A DNA stretch of 64,000 nt from Acidobacteriota bacterium (GCA_019639135.1 JAHBSL010000022.1:17441-81440); one strand, 5' to 3'. Positions 51,773-61,289 are shown, numbered from the stretch's first letter. Notes: generated from the letters alone by a model not told the origin. Program-made: numbers and translations.

Positions 51773-52357
51773 ATGAACTTGGAGCTTGTCCGAGCCCCCA
51801 AATGGTATCGCTACGCGGCCGTGTTTCTTGTGACCGCCGCCGCGATGACGATCATTCTCTGGGCACTCGGGCGGCTTTGGTGGTGCAAGCTCGGTGACGG
51901 TGCGATATACGTCAACGAGGCTTGGAACAGCAGCCACACTTCGCAGCATTTCCTCGACCCCTACACCTTTACGCACATTCTCCACGGCGTGCTTTTCTTC
52001 TGGATCGCCGGGCTGCTGCTTTCCAAGTACGGAACATTCTGGCAGTTCACGGCTGCGATCGTCGCCGAGGCCGGTTGGGAAGTACTTGAGAACACAAACT
52101 TTATCATCGAGAAATACCGCGAGAACACGGCTTCGCTCGATTATTTCGGCGATTCGATCGCGAATTCCATCGGCGACCTCGCCGCCTGTGCCATCGGTTT
52201 CCTTGTAGCGCTGAAGTTCGGGATGTGGCGGTCGCTCGTTTTCTTCCTCGTTGTCGAGATCTTTTTGCTCATCTGGATCCGCGACAGCCTGCTTCTCAAT
52301 ATCCTGATGCTCGTTTTCCCGCTCGATGGCGTGAAGAGTTGGCAGATGTCCGTCTGA
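51773..52357 (+). CDS. DUF2585-like membrane protein (first of a tandem pair)
   Basis: A 194-residue protein with about four membrane segments. The DUF2585/UPF0314 pattern is clear: SSHTSQHFLDPYTFTHILHGVLFFWI, EAGWEVLENTNFIIEKYRENTASLDYFGDS and RDSLLLNILMLVFPLDGVKSWQ, split by me. AGG before the ATG at 51773 supports this start. It lies 12 bp after sufU. Function unknown; the conserved His and Glu residues suggest an active site. Confidence 0.88.
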   Translation: MNLELVRAPKWYRYAAVFLVTAAAMTIILWALGRLWWCKLGDGAIYVNEAWNSSHTSQHFLDPYTFTHILHGVLFFWIAGLLLSKYGTFWQFTAAIVAEAGWEVLENTNFIIEKYRENTASLDYFGDSIANSIGDLAACAIGFLVALKFGMWRSLVFFLVVEIFLLIWIRDSLLLNILMLVFPLDGVKSWQMSV

Positions 52358-52472
52358 CCTTAACTCGTCCTTAAATTTCGCCCGAAAGTTAACCGAAACT
52401 TACACAGCAACAAGATATTGTTGTCGGCCCTATTGACATACGCAAGACTTAGTGCGAGGTCAAGAGCCGGCT

Positions 52473-53081
52473 ATGAGCGACGCAACTTATCAAACATCGC
52501 CACGATCGGATTCCTTTTCTTTCTGCATTCGTCCCGGTTCCTGGAACGCGGCCGCACTGCTCGTGCTGCTGACCATCGCCTGGCTCGTCGGTTCGGGCGG
52601 CGAGGTTTGGGGCGAGACGAACCTTTACTGGCCGCTTTCGGCCGAGGTCTGGAGCAGGCAAAATTCACAGCACCCGATCGACCCCTATACGCTGACGCAC
52701 ATGCTCCACGGGGTCTTGTGCTTCTGGCTGATAAAGCTCACGCTGCCACAGTTGCCGGCTCGCCGGCAATTTTTTTTGGCAATACTTTTTGCTTGCGGTT
52801 GGGAAGTGGTCGAGAACTCCTCGTTTGTCATCGACCGTTACCGGATGGTGACAGCCTCGGCTGATTATGTCGGCGACGCGGTTGTTAACTCGTTCATGGA
52901 TATCGTGGCGTGCGGTCTCGGGTTCTTCTTCGCCCGAGCGGTTGGGTTCGGCATTTCGTTCGCCGTGTTCATTGCGGTCGAAGTGATGATGATCTTTTGG
53001 ATAAAAGACAATCTTCTCCTGAATATCCTGATGATCGTCTATCCGCTCGATAGCGTTAAGTCGTGGCAGATAGGATCGTGA
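52473..53081 (+). CDS. DUF2585-like membrane protein (second of a tandem pair)
   Basis: A 202-residue paralogue of the preceding gene, with aligned blocks QHPIDPYTLTHMLHGVLCFWL, CGWEVVENSSFVIDRYRMVTAS and KDNLLLNILMIVYPLDSVKSW. Many residues are identical in the loops (DPYT, THxLHG, GWEVxEN, NILMxVxPLD) while the membrane parts differ. A 115-bp gap separates the pair, which may hold its own promoter. Function unknown. Confidence 0.88.
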   Translation: MSDATYQTSPRSDSFSFCIRPGSWNAAALLVLLTIAWLVGSGGEVWGETNLYWPLSAEVWSRQNSQHPIDPYTLTHMLHGVLCFWLIKLTLPQLPARRQFFLAILFACGWEVVENSSFVIDRYRMVTASADYVGDAVVNSFMDIVACGLGFFFARAVGFGISFAVFIAVEVMMIFWIKDNLLLNILMIVYPLDSVKSWQIGS

Positions 53082-53082
53082 A

Positions 53083-53424
53083 CTAGAGTAACTTGCAGGT
53101 TTTACGGCATCGCAAGATCGCGAATGCGAGAGAACCGATCATTACCACAATCAAGATCAAAGCGAAGATCGCCGGGTCTAATGTACTACCGGCAGCCGCC
53201 AAAACGCTTGCGGCAACAAAAATACAGACACCGCCAATGAGAAAGGATATTCCAAAATGGTGGTTCACGACATACCACAAGTTTTCGTCGGAAAGTGTTC
53301 TACGTGTCCTTACGCCGTAAAAATAATTTGGCGGAATCTTTTTCAAGATAAGCGGAATCGAGAGCAAGATAAAGACCCCCCCGACTCCAGCAAACAACAG
53401 CGATAATGCTACATTCTCACTCAT
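53083..53424 (-). CDS. SdpI-like membrane protein
   Basis: A 113-residue protein with three predicted membrane segments and the SdpI/YhfL pattern KIPPNYFYGVRTRRTLSDENLWYVVNHHFG in the loop after the first segment. SdpI in Bacillus is an immunity protein, but most relatives have no known role. It converges with the second DUF2585 gene with a 1-bp gap. No toxin gene is seen beside it. Confidence 0.85.
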   Translation of the reverse strand: MSENVALSLLFAGVGGVFILLSIPLILKKIPPNYFYGVRTRRTLSDENLWYVVNHHFGISFLIGGVCIFVAASVLAAAGSTLDPAIFALILIVVMIGSLAFAILRCRKTCKLL

Positions 53425-53460
53425 AGATCGTACTATGAAGGTGTTATGTTATCACGCTCT

Positions 53461-54252
53461 TTAACGTTCCCCGCGGGCGGCTTCGACCTGTGTTTCTAGG
53501 TCAACGGCGAGTTTCCGCGAGCCCGGCTGGTCAAATGTCTCGATCCAGCGGAGCGATTCATCCAGCACTCTAAGCTGATATTCCCGCCATCCCGGTTGTC
53601 CCGCGACCGAGCCGAACTCGCCACTGTAATATGCCGTCCGCGGTGCCCGAACCTTGTCGGTGAGTTTGCGGTCAACCGAGAGAAGCATTGTCGGGATGCC
53701 GCTCGCTTCGATGCCGCGGGCGAGCACACCGAGCGTTTGGTGGCAGAGCCGCGAGGCCGGTATCAAGAGGGCCGCTTGAACCTCGTAGCGATGGAGCCGC
53801 TCGGCAAGCCGCGGTGCCATTTCCTCGGCGACCCGTACCGCATTCGGTATCCATGGGCTCAGGCTCCACCAGACCGGATTGAGGATGCCGATGACGCCGT
53901 TCGCTTCGTATTCGTTCAGCCGGTCGATCGGTATTTGTGTATTGCGGTCGAGCTGAACGGCCTTCGGGTCGTAGCCTTTGGCCGCGTACCTCATATCCTC
54001 GGCGGCAAGTTCCTTCGGAAATTCGCGAAACTCAAGGTCGCCGTCCTTTGCCTCAAGGTCGAACGGCTCCATGCCCTCGATGTATGCCCCGGCCGAACTG
54101 ATGAGCGCAAGGTTGAGCATCGGCAACGCCCGGCGGACCGGCACGAAAGGAGCGGCCTGGTTCTCGACAAACGTATATCCGCGGAGTTCCTCGTTCGGCG
54201 ACCAGCGGGCGAACATCGACTCGAAAAAATCGGCGTTTTCAATGAGTTCCAT
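53461..54252 (-). CDS. GrdB-like (glycine/sarcosine/betaine reductase selenoprotein B family) protein
   Basis: A 263-residue protein resembling the B component of glycine/betaine/D-proline reductases: LALISSAGAYIEGMEPFDLEA, EFREFP and LLIPASRLCHQTLGVLARGIEASGIPTMLLS. The reductase partners (GrdA, GrdC/D) are absent here and the protein has no in-frame UGA, so it is a Cys-containing or non-catalytic relative. Its function in aerobes is unknown. It shares the strand with the DUF4149 gene 6 bp upstream. Confidence 0.75.
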   Translation of the reverse strand: MELIENADFFESMFARWSPNEELRGYTFVENQAAPFVPVRRALPMLNLALISSAGAYIEGMEPFDLEAKDGDLEFREFPKELAAEDMRYAAKGYDPKAVQLDRNTQIPIDRLNEYEANGVIGILNPVWWSLSPWIPNAVRVAEEMAPRLAERLHRYEVQAALLIPASRLCHQTLGVLARGIEASGIPTMLLSVDRKLTDKVRAPRTAYYSGEFGSVAGQPGWREYQLRVLDESLRWIETFDQPGSRKLAVDLETQVEAARGER

Positions 54253-54258
54253 ATTTTC

Positions 54259-54786
54259 CTAGACCTTAAAGTCCTTGAGCGGATCGAAATCGACCACGTT
54301 GTCCTTCTTTTTCGCGCTGAATTTTCGGTTGGCGATGATAAAAAACACTATCAAGGCTGCGGCCATCGCCGCCATCAGTACCCAGACCGAATATTCGTGC
54401 ATCTGGTTAAATTGAACGCGGAGCGGGTCGTCGACGGCCACCTGGTCGATCGGTTTGCCCATCTCGTTGCGCAGCAGCATAAGCCACCAGCCGATAACGA
54501 ACTGCCCGATCGCGGTCGCGGCCGCGAGCACGAGCAGGACGATGCGTTCCGTCCAGAGCCAAAAACGGTTGACCGCGGCCTGCCCGACGAGCGAAGTTGC
54601 CAGCAATATCAGGGCGATCACAAGGCCGCTGTAGTTCACGATCGCCAGCGTCCGGTTGACCATCGCACCGGCCAACTCACGCTCCGGCAGCACCGCAAAG
54701 GCACTCTGTGCGACAAAGATGAAAAACACCGCCGCACCGAGCCAGATAGCGGTCAAAAGCAGGCGAATATCGGAGAAGAACTTCAT
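54259..54786 (-). CDS. DUF4149-like membrane protein
   Basis: A 175-residue protein with four predicted membrane segments (LLTAIWLGAAVFFIFVAQS, LVIALILLATSLVGQA, IVLLVLAAATAIGQFVIG, VLMAAMAAALIVFFIIA). IWLGAAVFFIFVAQSAF, and FNQMHEYSVW before the last segment, match the DUF4149/TMEM205 type. It sits immediately upstream of the GrdB-like gene, suggesting an operon. Function unknown. Confidence 0.82.
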   Translation of the reverse strand: MKFFSDIRLLLTAIWLGAAVFFIFVAQSAFAVLPERELAGAMVNRTLAIVNYSGLVIALILLATSLVGQAAVNRFWLWTERIVLLVLAAATAIGQFVIGWWLMLLRNEMGKPIDQVAVDDPLRVQFNQMHEYSVWVLMAAMAAALIVFFIIANRKFSAKKKDNVVDFDPLKDFKV

Positions 54787-54854
54787 TTCCGTAAATTAGA
54801 ACAACGAAACGGTATTATCTCGATTTTAAGGTGAAAGGGCAAAAGGCCGCGTGC

Positions 54855-55673
54855 CTAACCGAAAAGCCGTTTGAGATTCTCGGCGGCTTTCAGCCTCAGC
54901 AGTTCAGCCGCCGTTACATCGCCAAAATGGGCGACTGCCTTTTTATAGAACTCTATTCGATCGCCGAGCCCGAGCGACTTGCCGGCGGCGTATTTTAAAC
55001 CAAAGTCGCGGCTGCCCTCGGCATTTGCAGCGTGCTGCCTGTAAAGCACCGTCGGCTCGCTGATATAGCCGATCTTGCCATGCTTTGCGGTATTTACCGC
55101 GACCCAATGGTCGTGCATCATCTCGGGCAGTGCAAAAGGAAGTGCGGCACGGGCCGCAGCCCGATTGGCAAGGATCGTACAGCCCGTCACTACATTCTGC
55201 GCCAGCAGGCGTTTCCAATCCTGCGAGATCTCCGGCCTGAGCCGCTGATAACGCCAGAGCGAATCGTCGATCGTCTCAAGCTGCTCGTTCACAACCTTGA
55301 GATCCGTAAAAACTAGCAGTGGCGTGTTCTGGTCCGACGAACTCTCGATCTTCTTCATCGCCTCGAGCGACCGTTCGATCTTCTCCGGCAGCCAAACGTC
55401 GTCCTGATCGGCGAACATAAAAAACTCGCCCTCGCTCGCCTCAAGCAGCCGCATGAATGATCTCCGCAATCCGAGATTTCCCTCGCCGTCCCGGAGCAGC
55501 GTAACCCGCTCGTCTCCGCGGCGAAACTCCTCGATCGCCGCAACGGTTCGGTCAGTTGAGCCGTCATCGCGGACCGCAAGCCGAAATTCGGCAAAGCTCT
55601 GGCCGAGGATCGAGCGGATCTGCTCGCCGATGTACCGCTCGCCGTTAAATGTTGACATCAGGATGTCGATCAT
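54855..55673 (-). CDS. GT2 family glycosyltransferase
   Basis: A 272-residue GT-A enzyme. MIDILMSTFNGERYIGEQIRSIL, RDDGSTDRTV and FFMFADQDDVWLPEKI hold the nucleotide-binding and DxD-like residues. The C-terminus has HDHWVAVNTAKHGKIGYIS. It resembles rhamnosyltransferases. I chose the ATG at 55673; the frame stays open upstream to an ATG at 55763 that overlaps the divergent glycosyltransferase gene. It belongs to the polysaccharide cluster. Confidence 0.9.
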   Translation of the reverse strand: MIDILMSTFNGERYIGEQIRSILGQSFAEFRLAVRDDGSTDRTVAAIEEFRRGDERVTLLRDGEGNLGLRRSFMRLLEASEGEFFMFADQDDVWLPEKIERSLEAMKKIESSSDQNTPLLVFTDLKVVNEQLETIDDSLWRYQRLRPEISQDWKRLLAQNVVTGCTILANRAAARAALPFALPEMMHDHWVAVNTAKHGKIGYISEPTVLYRQHAANAEGSRDFGLKYAAGKSLGLGDRIEFYKKAVAHFGDVTAAELLRLKAAENLKRLFG

Positions 55674-55755
55674 CCGCCGACAGGATATGCCAACAGGTTT
55701 CGGTTTCCCAAACTTTCGCGATACGATTCTTTTTTTGCCCTCGCTCGGCCACTTT

Positions 55756-56856
55756 ATGCGCATTGCGATACTCGGAACCCGCGGAATACCGGCAAACTAC
55801 GGCGGCTTTGAGACGTTTGCCGAGCAGCTTGCGACCCGGCTCGTCTCTCGCGGCCACGAGGTGACCGTCTATTGCCGCTCGCACCACGTCCCGAAAGCAA
55901 TGAAAGAGCATTGCGGCGTCCGCCTCGTCGTCCTCCCGACGCTCAAGCATAAATATCTGGACACGGTCGTCCACACCTATCTTTCGGTGATGCACGCGAT
56001 CTTTCAGCGGTTCGATGCCGTGCTGATCTGCAATGCCGCAAATGCCATCTTCATCCCGAAACTGACTTGGACCGGAACTCCGGTCGCGATCAACGTTGAT
56101 GGCCTTGAACGAAAGCGGAAAAAGTGGAACAAGCTCGGGCAGCTTTACTATGCACTCGGTGAGCGGGCGTCGGTCTGGTTCGCGACCGAGGTCGTGACCG
56201 ATGCGAAGGCGATCTACGATTACTACCTTGCCGAATATAGCGTCGATTCGACAATGATCGCCTACGGTGCCGACGTTGAGCGGAAGTTGGACGCTGAAGC
56301 CATCAGCGAGTTTGGCGTCGAGCCGGAGGAGTACTTTCTCTACGTTTCGCGGCTTGAGCCCGAAAACAATGCGGCGATGGTGATCGAAGCATTTCGCAAA
56401 ACCAGGACCAAGCGAAAGTTGGTCATCGTCGGCGATGCTCCATATGCCGAGGATTACAAAAGGCACCTTCGCGAACTCGCGGCCGATGACCCGCGGGTAA
56501 TCTTCACAGGCTTCGTTTTCGGTTCGGGCTACAAGTCACTCCAGCAGAACGCCTATGTTTATATCCACGCCACCGAGGTCGGCGGAACGCATCCGGCTTT
56601 GATCGAGGCAATGGGCTACGGCAACTGCGTTTTGGCATATTCGACGGTCGAGAATGTCGAGGTCGTCGGCAAGGCGGCTCTGACGTACGAGACTGTCGAG
56701 GAACTTTCGCGGCTCATCGGCGAGATCGACGCCGACACCGCTCGTGCCGCGGAGTATCGGGCAAAGGCTCAGCATCGCGTCGAGGCCGAATATAGTTGGG
56801 ACTCGATAACCGACCGCTACGAAGCTCTCTTCGAAAAACTTGCCGCGAAGAAATGA
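55756..56856 (+). CDS. DUF1972-type glycosyltransferase (GT4)
   Basis: A 366-residue enzyme beginning MRIAILGTRGIPANYGGFETFAEQL, the DUF1972 (rhamnosyltransferase-like) N-terminal signature, followed by a GT4 C-terminal domain (VGDAPYAEDYKRHLREL, VGGTHPALIEAMGYGN). It probably adds rhamnose or a similar sugar to a lipid-linked oligosaccharide. I chose the ATG at 55756, 82 bp from the divergent GT2 start. The end overlaps the next gene by 4 bp. Confidence 0.92.
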   Translation: MRIAILGTRGIPANYGGFETFAEQLATRLVSRGHEVTVYCRSHHVPKAMKEHCGVRLVVLPTLKHKYLDTVVHTYLSVMHAIFQRFDAVLICNAANAIFIPKLTWTGTPVAINVDGLERKRKKWNKLGQLYYALGERASVWFATEVVTDAKAIYDYYLAEYSVDSTMIAYGADVERKLDAEAISEFGVEPEEYFLYVSRLEPENNAAMVIEAFRKTRTKRKLVIVGDAPYAEDYKRHLRELAADDPRVIFTGFVFGSGYKSLQQNAYVYIHATEVGGTHPALIEAMGYGNCVLAYSTVENVEVVGKAALTYETVEELSRLIGEIDADTARAAEYRAKAQHRVEAEYSWDSITDRYEALFEKLAAKK

Positions 56857-58508
56857 TCAGCCGGATAAAAAAGGCATTGCGAATCGTCCGGCGGGAAGGC
56901 ATCTCGGCCGGATACTCGGCGTTTCTGCGGCAGATCGACAAGGGCCGCCGCGACCGCGAATACCGTGATTGGACCGAGCGGTACGATACGCTCGACGATG
57001 CAGGCCGCGAACGGCTTCGTGCGGTGGCCGCCGAGCTCGAAAACGGTCCGCTCATCTCCGTGCTGATGCCGGTCTATAATGTCGAGGAGCGATTCTTGCG
57101 CGAGGCGATCGGCTCCGTCCGGGCACAGATCTACCAGAACTGGGAGCTTTGCATCGCCGACGACGCCTCGACCGAGCCGCACGTACGGCGGGTGCTCGAA
57201 GAGCTTTCGGCCGCAGACGCACGAATTCGCGTCACGTTTCGCGAAATGAACGGCCACATCTCCGCTGCCTCGAACACGGCGCTCGAAATGGTCCGCGGTG
57301 AGTTCACCGCCCTGATGGACCACGACGACATCCTCGCCGAGGATGCTCTATTGCAGGCCGCCCGCGTCATCACCTCGCGGCCCGAGGTAAATTTGATCTA
57401 CAGCGACGAGGACAAGATCGACGCAAACGGCGTGCGGTTCCAGCCGATGTTCAAGCCGGACTGGAGCCCCGAGCTGATGCGTTCGCTCAATCTGATCACG
57501 CACCTATGCGTCTTTCGGACCGAGGTCATGCGGGCGATCGGCGGCTTTCGCACGGGGTTTGAGGGCAGCCAGGACTACGATCTTTCGCTCCGTTTTATCG
57601 ACAGCATCTCGCCGGAGACGATCGTTCACATTCCGCACGTGCTCTACCACTGGCGGGCGATTCCCGGCTCGGTTGCGCTCGACAGCGGCGAAAAGACGTA
57701 TGCCCACGAGCGGGCACGAACCGCGCTGACCGAGCATTACCGTCGCAGCGGTATCGCGGCCCGTGCCGTCCGCGGCCTCGGCGAGCTCCACCGGCCGGAG
57801 TTCCTTGGCGAGCCGCCGAGGGTTTCGTTGATACTTTGGGGCGACGGGAGTTCTGATATCGACCACGGAAGCGTTCATGAGGTTCGCGAAGCCTCAGGCG
57901 ATGTCGCCTCAATTGTCCGCGAAGCCAACGAAACCTCCGGCGATGTTCTGGTGTTTCTCCATCGCGATAACGGCGAGCTTTCAGCGAACTTTTTTGCGGA
58001 GCTTGCCCATCGGGCGGCGATCAGTGGCGTCGGTGCGGTCGGGCCGAAGCTGCTTGATCCCGACCGACGCATCGCGAACGCCGGTTTCGTTTTTGGGATA
58101 ATGAACGGAATCGGAAGGCCGCATTTCGGCATGCGGCGGGATGACTTTGGGCCGTTCGTCGGCCTCGCGGCGGATCGCAACGTCCTGGCACTTTCGCTTG
58201 CGGCGATGGCGGTCAGCCGGAAAGTATTTGACGAGGCCGGCGGGCTTGACGAGAGTTTCGGCGACCCGGTCACATCCGGAATCGACCTTTGCCTGCGGCT
58301 TCACGCGGCCGGGAAGCGAAACGTCTGGACGCCCTGGGCCGAGGCGACGTCGGGAACTGCGTCGCTTGGTGTCAGCGAGGAGGGCATCGCCCGGCTCCGT
58401 GAGCGATGGAAGAAGTATTTTGACCGCGATCCGTATTACAATCCGAAACTGACGGCTGAAGGCGAAGACCTGCGGTTTGCTGAACCGCCGCGAGCCGAGA
58501 GATGGTGA
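56853..58508 (+). CDS. Large GT2 family glycosyltransferase
   Basis: A 551-residue protein with a GT2 domain: ISVLMPVYNVEERFLREAIGSV, ADDASTEPHVRRVL, LMDHDDILAEDALLQ (DxD-like) and IYSDEDKID. The C-terminal third (about residue 350 on) contains a second glycosyltransferase-like half with GAVGPKLLDPDRRIANAGFV. This is the WsaF-like/rhamnan-synthesis type with a truncated second domain. It starts at the ATG overlapping the previous stop (ATGA). Confidence 0.9.
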   Translation: MISRIKKALRIVRREGISAGYSAFLRQIDKGRRDREYRDWTERYDTLDDAGRERLRAVAAELENGPLISVLMPVYNVEERFLREAIGSVRAQIYQNWELCIADDASTEPHVRRVLEELSAADARIRVTFREMNGHISAASNTALEMVRGEFTALMDHDDILAEDALLQAARVITSRPEVNLIYSDEDKIDANGVRFQPMFKPDWSPELMRSLNLITHLCVFRTEVMRAIGGFRTGFEGSQDYDLSLRFIDSISPETIVHIPHVLYHWRAIPGSVALDSGEKTYAHERARTALTEHYRRSGIAARAVRGLGELHRPEFLGEPPRVSLILWGDGSSDIDHGSVHEVREASGDVASIVREANETSGDVLVFLHRDNGELSANFFAELAHRAAISGVGAVGPKLLDPDRRIANAGFVFGIMNGIGRPHFGMRRDDFGPFVGLAADRNVLALSLAAMAVSRKVFDEAGGLDESFGDPVTSGIDLCLRLHAAGKRNVWTPWAEATSGTASLGVSEEGIARLRERWKKYFDRDPYYNPKLTAEGEDLRFAEPPRAERW

Positions 58509-58572
58509 CGAGCGATAGATTCTGAAACGCAGCCAACCCAAAACCGAAACTACGCGCAAGGTACCGGCATTT

Positions 58573-60030
58573 GTGATGCCGCTTGTCACCGTGCTCATCG
58601 GTGCGGCCGATGCCGCTCTTGCCGGCGGAGCACTGATCGCGGCATTCGTCGTCCGCGAAGGTCTGCCCGTGCTCTCGGAAACGGCTTGGGCTTGGTCGCA
58701 GGAGTTCGTGCCCTATGCAGGCGTCTTTTGGTTTGCGATCGTGGTTCGCGTCGCACTTCTCGCCTATGAGGGCGTGTATCGCTTCAAGGGTGCGTTCTCC
58801 TATTCGCGTGAGGCGGCAAAGGTCGTCAAGGCGGTTGCCATCGGCTCGCTGCTGATCGTCGCCTGGGCGTTCCTTTTCCGCGGTGGCTACGCCTTTCGCG
58901 AGTTCTCATATTCGCGTGCTGTTTTCCTCCTCGATTTCGTTTTCGCACTCGCGCTCTTCCTTGCGTTTCACCTGCTTGTCCGTTGGGCGCAGGCGCGTAT
59001 CCGCAGCCGCGGAATAAATCTGCTGCCAACGCTCGTCGTCGGCACGAACGCCGAAGCCGCCGGAACCATCGCCGAACTCCGCGATCGGCTAGGGCTCGGT
59101 TATCGGGTCGCCGGCGTCGTTGCGACCGGCGATACGACTGAGAGCGAATTTGCCGGAACGCCGGTCGTCGGCGATTTCTCGGAACTGCCGGAGCTCATCC
59201 GCCGCTACGGCATCCAAGAGGTGATCATCACAGAGCCAGACATCGGCAGCGAGCGGCTGTTCGATTCGATGATGGAGGTCGGCCGCGACCATCGCGTCGA
59301 GTTCCGCTTCGCTCCAAAGCTCTTCGACCTGCTTCCGCAGAAAACGGCTGTCGAGCAGATCGGTGTGCTTCCGATGGTCCGGCTCTTTCGTGAACCGCTT
59401 TCCGATGCCGGCCGGCTCGTCAAACGCGTGTCGGACATCATCATTTCGCTCGCAGGCATTGCTGTTCTCTCGCCCGTGCTTGTGTTTGTTGCACTCGCCG
59501 TCCGGCGAAGCTCAAGAGGCCCGATATTCTTCCGCCAGGAGCGAGTCGGGATGGACGGTCGCGTTTTCCTTTGCCTGAAATTTCGGACGATGTTTGCCGA
59601 TTCGGATGAAGAAATTCACCGCGAGGCCTATCGCAAGAACATTTCCGGCGAGGCAGCAGGTGAGGTCTTTGGCAAGGTTGAAAATGATCCGCGGATAACT
59701 CCTTCGGGGCGATGGATCAGACGTTGGAGCCTCGATGAACTCCCGCAGCTTTTCAACGTTCTCCGCGGCGAGATGAGCATCGTCGGGCCGCGGCCGCCGA
59801 TACCCTATGAGGTCGAGGAATACGACATCCGCCACCGCAAGCGGCTTGATATGAAGCCGGGCATCACCGGGCTCTGGCAGGTCTCGGGCCGCAATCGCCT
59901 GACCTTTGAAGAGATGGTCGGCCTTGATATCTTCTACATCGAGAACTGGTCCGTCTGGCTCGACCTGAAGATCATTTTCCTGACGCTGCCCGCCATTTTT
60001 CGCGGCGATGGAGAGCGAACCGAGCGATGA
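58573..60030 (+). CDS. Exopolysaccharide polyprenyl glycosylphosphotransferase
   Basis: A 485-residue protein of the WbaP/WcaJ type: five N-terminal membrane segments, a Rossmann-like CoA-binding-type domain ([28 protein letters not shown]), then the bacterial sugar transferase domain [64 protein letters not shown] and [14 protein letters not shown], split by me. It starts the lipid-linked repeat unit by moving a sugar phosphate to undecaprenyl phosphate. The start is uncertain: the GTG at 58573 and ATG at 58576 are near-adjacent, and the open frame extends to a CTG at 58522. Confidence 0.94.
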   Translation: MMPLVTVLIGAADAALAGGALIAAFVVREGLPVLSETAWAWSQEFVPYAGVFWFAIVVRVALLAYEGVYRFKGAFSYSREAAKVVKAVAIGSLLIVAWAFLFRGGYAFREFSYSRAVFLLDFVFALALFLAFHLLVRWAQARIRSRGINLLPTLVVGTNAEAAGTIAELRDRLGLGYRVAGVVATGDTTESEFAGTPVVGDFSELPELIRRYGIQEVIITEPDIGSERLFDSMMEVGRDHRVEFRFAPKLFDLLPQKTAVEQIGVLPMVRLFREPLSDAGRLVKRVSDIIISLAGIAVLSPVLVFVALAVRRSSRGPIFFRQERVGMDGRVFLCLKFRTMFADSDEEIHREAYRKNISGEAAGEVFGKVENDPRITPSGRWIRRWSLDELPQLFNVLRGEMSIVGPRPPIPYEVEEYDIRHRKRLDMKPGITGLWQVSGRNRLTFEEMVGLDIFYIENWSVWLDLKIIFLTLPAIFRGDGERTER

Positions 60031-60887
60031 ACGTTGCCGAGGCCATCAGCTTTGCAACCGAAAGCCTGCGTACGGCGGGAACGCCCGAACCCGCTCGCGA
60101 CGCCAAGGTCCTTCTCGCCCATTCGCTCGGCAAGCAGAAGACCTTCCTTATCGCCTATCCTGAATTTGAGCTAACCGACGATCAGCAAGACCGGTTCAGC
60201 ACGGTCATCGAGCGGCGTGCCGACCGCGAACCGCTTCATCATATTCTCGGTCGGCAGGAGTTTTACGGCCGTGATTTCCGTGTTTCGCCGGACGTGCTCA
60301 TCCCGCGGCCGGAGACCGAAGCTATTGTCGAACTTGCCGTCAGTTTTCTCGCCGATAGGCCGGAGCCTAGCTTTCTCGACATCGGCACCGGTTCCGGCTG
60401 CATCGCCGTTTCGATCGCCGCCGAGCTTCCCACGGCCCGCGGCGTTGCTACCGATATCTCGCCCTCGGCTCTTGCGGTCGCCTGCGAAAATGCCCAAACG
60501 CACGGGGTTGCCTACCGTGTCAGCTTTACCGAAGGCGACCTCTTCGGCCCGGCCGGCGATGCCGAATTTGACCTCATCGCGTCCAATCCACCCTACATTC
60601 CGCTCGAAGAGTTTCGTGGCCTCGAGCCCGAGGTTCGCGAGTTCGAGCCGCGGTCGGCCTTGACCGACGAGGGCGATGGACTCGCCATTATTCGTAAGAT
60701 CATTAGCGAAGCTCCGCGCCATTTGAAGCCCGGCGGAAGGCTGCTGATCGAGATGGGTTTCGGGCAGTCCGAAAGCGTGGCGGCTATGATCGATGCCTCC
60801 GTGTGGTTGAAGCCGGCGTTCCACGATGACCTGCAGGGCATACCCAGGATTCTTGAAGCCACGATCATTTCGCCCGAGAACGCCTAG
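60027..60887 (+). CDS. prmC: Peptide chain release factor N5-glutamine methyltransferase
   Basis: A 286-residue methyltransferase with an N-terminal helical domain, GRDFRVSPDVLIPRPETEAIVE, the SAM loop FLDIGTGSGCIAVSIA and the NPPY motif in LIASNPPYIPLEEF. It methylates the Gln of the GGQ motif in release factors 1 and 2. It overlaps the previous gene by 4 bp (ATGA), so it is the last gene of the polysaccharide operon though not functionally related. Confidence 0.96.
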   Translation: MNVAEAISFATESLRTAGTPEPARDAKVLLAHSLGKQKTFLIAYPEFELTDDQQDRFSTVIERRADREPLHHILGRQEFYGRDFRVSPDVLIPRPETEAIVELAVSFLADRPEPSFLDIGTGSGCIAVSIAAELPTARGVATDISPSALAVACENAQTHGVAYRVSFTEGDLFGPAGDAEFDLIASNPPYIPLEEFRGLEPEVREFEPRSALTDEGDGLAIIRKIISEAPRHLKPGGRLLIEMGFGQSESVAAMIDASVWLKPAFHDDLQGIPRILEATIISPENA

Positions 60888-61066
60888 ACACACTTGAATT
60901 GCTTGCCTTTTTTCGCTATTTGGGGTTACTATTAGGCAGTTCCTCAAACATTAGTTGCGGGCTTCGCGGCCTGTATTTCAAGAAGCCTCAACTGTTGATC
61001 GACGATATTGAAGCGATCATTTGTGTTGGAGAGGTCCTTTCAGATCTTTACACGGAGGTTACGAAG

Positions 61067-61255
61067 ATGCTTTACGTTCTTTTAGCGATCATTTCACTCT
61101 TGGTCGCCGCAGGTTCGCTTTACCAGTACGTTCAAACGGCGAGCACATTCTACATCGTTCTGACCTTTTTTTTCCTCGCGGCCGGGGTTGTTCTTGGCGC
61201 GGTTTATTTCTCGGGCCGTGTCAACAAGACCGAGGATATTCACATCACCGAATAG
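61067..61255 (+). CDS. Small two-segment membrane protein
   Basis: A 62-residue protein with two membrane segments (MLYVLLAIISLLVAAGSLYQYV and FYIVLTFFFLAAGVVLGAVYFSG). GGAGG at 61054-61058 stands 8 bp before the ATG at 61067, which is the best start; the longer frame from 60899 has no such site. It ends NKTEDIHITE. I do not recognise a family. Followed by a clear terminator. Confidence 0.75.
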   Translation: MLYVLLAIISLLVAAGSLYQYVQTASTFYIVLTFFFLAAGVVLGAVYFSGRVNKTEDIHITE

Positions 61256-61289
61256 CGAGCCTCGGTTCGCATTGCGGTCAGAAAAGAAT

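Noticed and set aside
53083..53424. SdpI-like gene as immunity protein of a nearby killing factor
   Set aside because: No SdpC-like toxin or export genes are beside it; most SdpI-like proteins are not immunity factors.
53596..54834. A 412-codon plus-strand frame opposite the GrdB-like and DUF4149 genes
   Set aside because: It spans two real minus-strand genes and their gap, with Arg/His-rich composition and no domain. The minus-strand genes have membrane segments and family motifs.
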